Assembly (NCBI GenBank): GCA_025774805.1
Contig: JALGZR010000008.1
Span: 22,604-86,603, forward strand
From: a bacterium
GTDB taxonomy: Bacteria > ARS69
Length of the DNA: 64,000 nucleotides
Direction of reading: 5' to 3'
The notes under the pieces were generated by a model. That model saw nothing but the letters and a program-made list of their open reading frames with translations. It searched no databases and had not been told where the DNA came from. Below are positions 59,761-64,000 of the stretch, one piece after another (the first letter of the stretch is position 1; the number at the start of each line of letters is the position of its first letter). The position numbers and the translations under genes were made by a program.

Positions 59761-62262
59761 ATGCAGGACCGCTTCACGGAGCGCGTGAGAAAGGTGATGT
59801 ACCTCGCCCGGGAGGAAGCGGGTCGCCTTCACCACGACTACATCGGAACGGAGCACCTCCTGCTCGGGATCATCCGGGAGGGGGAGGGGATCGCTGCGAC
59901 GGTTCTCAACAATCTCGGGCTGGATCTGGATACGATCCGGCAGTCCATCGAGAACATGGTCCCGACGTCGGGGGGAACGCTGACGATCGGCGAGATTCCG
60001 TTCACGCCTCGGGCCAAGCGCGTTCTCGAGCTCTCGGTCGAGGAGGCCCGCCTCTTCGGACACAACTACGTGGGGACGGAACACCTGCTGCTCGGCCTGA
60101 TTCGTGAGGGCGAGGGGGTGGCGGCCCGCGTGCTCATGGAGCTCGGCGCCGACCGGAAACGCGTGCGCGAAGAGACGCTGAAGCTGCTCGGCGGCAGCGC
60201 CCAGGGGACCGCCAAGCAGGCGGAGAAGAAGAGCGAGACCCCCGCGCTCGATCAGTTCGGCCGGGATCTCACCCACCTGGCGGTCGAGGGGAGCCTCGAC
60301 CCGGTGATCGGTCGGGAGGATGAGATCGAGCGCGTCATTCAGGTTCTCTGCCGGCGCAAGAAGAACAACCCGGTCCTCATCGGAGAGCCGGGCGTGGGCA
60401 AGACGGCGCTCGTGGAGGGGCTGGCCCAGCGGATCGTCGAGAACAAGGCCCCGGAGCCTCTGAAGGACAAGCGCCTGCTCACGCTGGATCTCGCCTCGGT
60501 GGTGGCGGGAACCAAGTACCGCGGGCAGTTCGAGGAACGCCTCAAGGCGGTGATGAACGAGATCCGCGATTCCGACAACGTCATCATCTTCATCGACGAG
60601 CTCCACACGATCGTCGGAGCGGGCGGCGCGGAGGGCGCGATCGACGCGTCCAACATGCTCAAGCCGGCCCTGGCGCGCGGGGAGCTCCAGTGCATCGGCG
60701 CCACCACGCTGGACGAGTACCGCAAGTACATCGAGAAGGACGGGGCCCTGGAGCGTCGGTTCCAGCCCATCACCGTCGATCCCCCGACCGTCGAAGAGAC
60801 GATCGACATCATCCGGGGGCTGCGCGACAAGTACGAGGCGCACCACGGCGTCAAGATCACCGACGAGGCGATCGAGCTGGCGACGAAGCTCTCCGAGCGC
60901 TACATCTCCGACCGCTTCCTTCCCGACAAGGCCATCGACGTGATCGACGAGGCGGGCTCGCGGGCCCGGCTCTCCGTCTCCGCGATCCCCTCCGAGATCC
61001 GGGAGCTCGAGAAGGAGCTCGAGCAGATCACGAAGGAGAAGGAGTCGGCCATTCAGTCCCAGGAGTTCGAGAAGGCGGCTCAGTTTCGGGACACCGAGAA
61101 GAACCTCCGGCGGAAGCTGCGCGAGATCCACAAGAACTGGCGGGAGTCCAAGGAGGAGATCAAGGCCATCGTCGACGGCGAGTCGGTGGCGACGGTGATC
61201 AGCATGATGGTCGGCATCCCGGTGGTCCGGATCGAAGAGGAGGAGTCCCAGAAGCTCCTCCGGATGGAGGACGAGCTCCGGAAGCGGGTCGTCGGACAGG
61301 AGCCTGCGCTCAACGTCGTCTCGAAGGCGATCCGGCGGAGCCGGGCGGGACTGAAGGATCCGGCCCGTCCGATCGGCTCGTTCATCTTCCTCGGTCCGAC
61401 GGGGGTGGGGAAGACCGAGCTCGCGCGGACGCTCGCGGAGTTCCTCTTCGAGGACGAGAGCGCCCTCATCCGCGTCGACATGTCCGAGTACATGGAGAAG
61501 TTCGCCGTGTCGCGGCTCGTCGGGGCGCCTCCCGGCTACGTCGGATACGAGGAGGGCGGTCAGCTCACCGAGAAGGTGCGGCGCAAGCCTTACAGCGTCG
61601 TTCTGCTCGACGAGATCGAGAAAGCGCACCCGGACGTGTTCAACATCCTCCTCCAGGTTCTCGACGACGGGCAGCTCACCGACAGCTATGGGCGGCGGGT
61701 CGACTTCAAGAACTGCGTGCTCATCATGACGTCCAACATCGGAGCCCGGAAGGTGAAGTCGGGGGCCGTCATGGGGTTCGGCGCGGCGGACGACGAGGAA
61801 CAAAATCGCAAGCGCCTCCAGTCGAAGTTCATGGAAGAGGTGAAGAAGACGTTCAATCCGGAGTTCCTCGGTCGGGTGGACGAGATCCTGATCTTCGACC
61901 CGCTGGGACGCGAGGAGATCCACCAGATCGTCGACATCCTGATGGCCCGCTCCATGGAGCGCCTCGCGGAGCAGAACCTGAAGATCAAGACGACCGAGAG
62001 GGCCAAGAAGTTCCTCATCGAGAAAGGCTTCGATCCGGCGGCCGGAGCGCGCCCCCTGCGGCGCACGATCCAGCGCATGGTCGAGGATCCCCTCTCCGAC
62101 GAGATGCTGAAGGGCTCCTTCAAGGACGGGGACACGATCAAGATCGACCACAAGGCGGGGGCGGAGGAGCTGTCCTTCGAGAAGGTGACCACCCGCCGCC
62201 GCCGGACCGCCGCGGCGGAGTCGAAGAGCGCGAGCGGCGACAAGATCGAGACCAAGGGCTGA
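59761..62262 (+). CDS. clpC: ATP-dependent Clp protease ATP-binding subunit ClpC
   Basis: [40 protein letters not shown]; two AAA+ domains; central UVR motif. Confidence 0.97.
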   Translation: MQDRFTERVRKVMYLAREEAGRLHHDYIGTEHLLLGIIREGEGIAATVLNNLGLDLDTIRQSIENMVPTSGGTLTIGEIPFTPRAKRVLELSVEEARLFGHNYVGTEHLLLGLIREGEGVAARVLMELGADRKRVREETLKLLGGSAQGTAKQAEKKSETPALDQFGRDLTHLAVEGSLDPVIGREDEIERVIQVLCRRKKNNPVLIGEPGVGKTALVEGLAQRIVENKAPEPLKDKRLLTLDLASVVAGTKYRGQFEERLKAVMNEIRDSDNVIIFIDELHTIVGAGGAEGAIDASNMLKPALARGELQCIGATTLDEYRKYIEKDGALERRFQPITVDPPTVEETIDIIRGLRDKYEAHHGVKITDEAIELATKLSERYISDRFLPDKAIDVIDEAGSRARLSVSAIPSEIRELEKELEQITKEKESAIQSQEFEKAAQFRDTEKNLRRKLREIHKNWRESKEEIKAIVDGESVATVISMMVGIPVVRIEEEESQKLLRMEDELRKRVVGQEPALNVVSKAIRRSRAGLKDPARPIGSFIFLGPTGVGKTELARTLAEFLFEDESALIRVDMSEYMEKFAVSRLVGAPPGYVGYEEGGQLTEKVRRKPYSVVLLDEIEKAHPDVFNILLQVLDDGQLTDSYGRRVDFKNCVLIMTSNIGARKVKSGAVMGFGAADDEEQNRKRLQSKFMEEVKKTFNPEFLGRVDEILIFDPLGREEIHQIVDILMARSMERLAEQNLKIKTTERAKKFLIEKGFDPAAGARPLRRTIQRMVEDPLSDEMLKGSFKDGDTIKIDHKAGAEELSFEKVTTRRRRTAAAESKSASGDKIETKG

Positions 62263-62330
62263 TCGAGGCCCGACGCGCTCCGGGACCTCCGGACGGAGCG
62301 CTCCCGATCGGCCGGTCTCGGGAACCGGAA

Positions 62331-62358
62331 GACCGGGTCGGGGTTCCATCCCCGGCCC
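62331..62358 (+). terminator. GC hairpin downstream of clpC
   Basis: CCGGGTCGGGG-TTCCAT-CCCCGGCCCGG; no long T-run. Confidence 0.4.
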
Positions 62359-62437
62359 GGTTCTCGTAGAGCCCCGGACCGCCCCCTCCGCCAATCGCTT
62401 ACCCGGTTTTTTGTCGCGGGCCCTCGGGGCCGGTGCT

Positions 62438-62515
62438 AGCCTGCATCCCTTGTCGACCTCGTCACGAGGCCGTGGATCGTCGTGCCGCGGCAAGAACCGG
62501 CGAGCGGTGCAGGCC
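62438..62515. repeat. Element B of the dispersed repeat family (reverse orientation relative to A)
   Basis: AGCCTGCAT...GTGCAGGCC ends with CCTCGTCACGAGG core; its reverse complement aligns to element A along its length. Confidence 0.75.
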
Positions 62516-62551
62516 CGTCTCTCCGGTCGACCGAACGGCGGAGTGCAGATC

Positions 62552-64000
62552 ATGCCGACCATCCTGGACCGCCCGTGGCCCGGCGGAACCCTGTTCGCCC
62601 TCCTCGCCTCGATCCTCGCCGTGACGGCCCTTTCCCCCGGTGCGGCCGAGGGCCAGACCTCCGGGACGATCGCGGAGGTCCGCGTCGCGGGGAACGCGCG
62701 CGCCGACGAGACGTTGATCTTCGAAACTCTCGGGGTGAAGCGGGGCGACCCGTACCGGATCGAGGAGGTTCGAAGGGGTATCCGCAATCTCTACCGACTC
62801 GGCCTCTTTCGGGACATCCGAGTGACCGGGGAGCCCACCGAGGACGGACTCGTGTTGATCGTGACCGTTCAGGAGAACCCCACCCTCCTCCGGATCCGGT
62901 ACGACGGCGCCGACAAGCTCGACACCGACGACTTCGAGGAGGTCGTGCAGCTCGTCCCGGGGCAGACGGTGACGCGTCGGGCGGTGGATCAGGCTCGGCG
63001 CGACATTCTCGATCTCTACCGGGAGAAGGGGTACCTCCTGGCCGAGGTGGATCCGGAGCTCCGGGGGGACCGACGGGCCGATCTGACCTTCCGGATCCGC
63101 GAGGGCAAGAAGGTCCAGGTGAAGAGAATCGAGTTCACCGGCAATCGCGCCGTCTCCTCCGACGACCTCCGGGACGCCCTGGAGACGAAGGAGGACCGGT
63201 GGTGGCGCGGGGGCGACTTCAAGGAGGACGTCTTCGAGCAGGACCGCGAGCGGCTGGTCGCCCGAATGGGGCGCGAGGGCTACGTCGACGCCCGGGTGGT
63301 CGGGGTGAAGAAGACGTTCAGCGACAACCGGGAGGAGCTCTACCTCGAAATCGAGGTCGAGGAGGGGCCGCTCTACACGATGGGCTCCGTCGCCCTGAAC
63401 CACGGCGGGGTCCTCCCGGAGCGGAAGCTGCGGTCGTCCATCCTGATGCTCGAGGGGGAACCGTTCGACACCGGGCTGTTCGAGGAGTCGACGGCCAACC
63501 TCTACTCGCAGTTGCACGAGGAAGGGTACATCTACTGCCAGATCGACGTGCGAAAGAGCCCGCGGGAGGATCGCGTGATCGACGTCGAGTACGTGATCGA
63601 CGAACGGCAGCCGGCCCGCATCAACCGGATCCTGATCGCCGGGAACACCCGGACGAAAGACAAGGTGATCCGGCGCGAGCTCCGGGCGGCGCCGGGAGAC
63701 CTCTTCAAGCGCTCCCGCGTGATTCGGAGCCAGCGTGAGGTTTTCCAACTCGGCTTTTTCAACGACATCCAGCTCGACAGCCGAACCGCCGACCGGAAGA
63801 CCGGGGCCATCGACCTCATTCTCGACGTGGAGGAGCGTCAGACCGGCACCGCGAGCCTCGGGGCCGGCCTGAACTCTCAGGCGGGGCTCACCGGCTTCCT
63901 TCAGCTCTCCCAGAGCAACTTCCTGGGGAACGGCCAGGTCATCGGCCTCCGGGCGGAGTTCGGGGACTTCCGGGAGTACGAGCTCTCGTTCACCGAACCC
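62552..64000 (+). CDS. bamA: Outer membrane protein assembly factor BamA (3' partial)
   Basis: Signal peptide then POTRA repeats (IAEVRVAGNARADETLIFETLGVKRGDPYRIEEVRRGIRNLYRLGLFRDI; VKRIEFTGNRAVSSDDLRDAL; INRILIAGNTRTKDKVIRRELRAAPGDLF). Frame runs off the window, so it is absent from the ORF track. Confidence 0.93.
   Translation, partial: MPTILDRPWPGGTLFALLASILAVTALSPGAAEGQTSGTIAEVRVAGNARADETLIFETLGVKRGDPYRIEEVRRGIRNLYRLGLFRDIRVTGEPTEDGLVLIVTVQENPTLLRIRYDGADKLDTDDFEEVVQLVPGQTVTRRAVDQARRDILDLYREKGYLLAEVDPELRGDRRADLTFRIREGKKVQVKRIEFTGNRAVSSDDLRDALETKEDRWWRGGDFKEDVFEQDRERLVARMGREGYVDARVVGVKKTFSDNREELYLEIEVEEGPLYTMGSVALNHGGVLPERKLRSSILMLEGEPFDTGLFEESTANLYSQLHEEGYIYCQIDVRKSPREDRVIDVEYVIDERQPARINRILIAGNTRTKDKVIRRELRAAPGDLFKRSRVIRSQREVFQLGFFNDIQLDSRTADRKTGAIDLILDVEERQTGTASLGAGLNSQAGLTGFLQLSQSNFLGNGQVIGLRAEFGDFREYELSFTEP

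Noticed and set aside
62411-62442. bamA promoter using TTGTCG and TAGCCT
   Set aside because: Spacing is 20 bp and TAGCCT is the end of repeat element B; insufficient to call, mentioned only as an alternative.
59317-62787. 1156-aa antisense ORF opposite clpC, and similar long minus-strand ORFs (e.g. 1247-3700, 43772-46255, 46969-49467, 49287-52361, 9723-11840)
   Set aside because: Typical spurious antisense frames in high-GC DNA; opposite strand holds clearly conserved genes, and the products are low-complexity R/G/P/D/H-rich.
62482-63738. 418-aa + strand ORF over bamA
   Set aside because: Shadow frame; the POTRA-encoding BamA frame starts at 62552 and continues past the window end.

Overview
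High-GC bacterial chromosomal segment. It is dense with housekeeping genes and almost entirely co-directional: every confidently called gene is on + except aceE. Contents in order: murJ (5' partial), uvrC, ogt, xerD/C, scpA, scpB, rluB-type, aroA, cmk, plsC, rpsA, tRNA-Val(GAC), infC, rplT, pheS, pheT, zapB-like/zapA, ymdB, folD, xseA, xseB, ispA, yuiD-like, dxs, recN, pgsA-like, sulfatase-like lipoprotein, aceE(-), tRNA-Arg(CCG), dppA/B/C-like, TPR protein, ECF sigma / anti-sigma / HtrA-like, DUF4837-like lipoprotein, aroB, aroQ, efp, accB, pilT, accC, comB-like, ftsK, polA, coaE, prfB (programmed +1 frameshift), lysS, lolC/E, lolD, mcsA, mcsB, clpC and bamA (3' partial). No phage, CRISPR, toxin-antitoxin or defence island was seen. 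The least explained signal is a small family of dispersed palindromic elements (about 64-184 bp, ends 5'-(C)TAGCC..., internal TCGTCACGA-like core) in four intergenic regions. In three of the four, the terminal TAG is exactly the stop codon of the adjacent gene. Other notable points: a probable frameshift at the 3' end of accC, an HtrA-like protein apparently lacking the catalytic His beside an ECF sigma/anti-sigma pair, an McsA-McsB-ClpC operon without CtsR, infC with only AUU/AUC-type start options and no rpmI before rplT, and pilT lying between accB and accC. All homology calls come from motif recognition; no database search was run.
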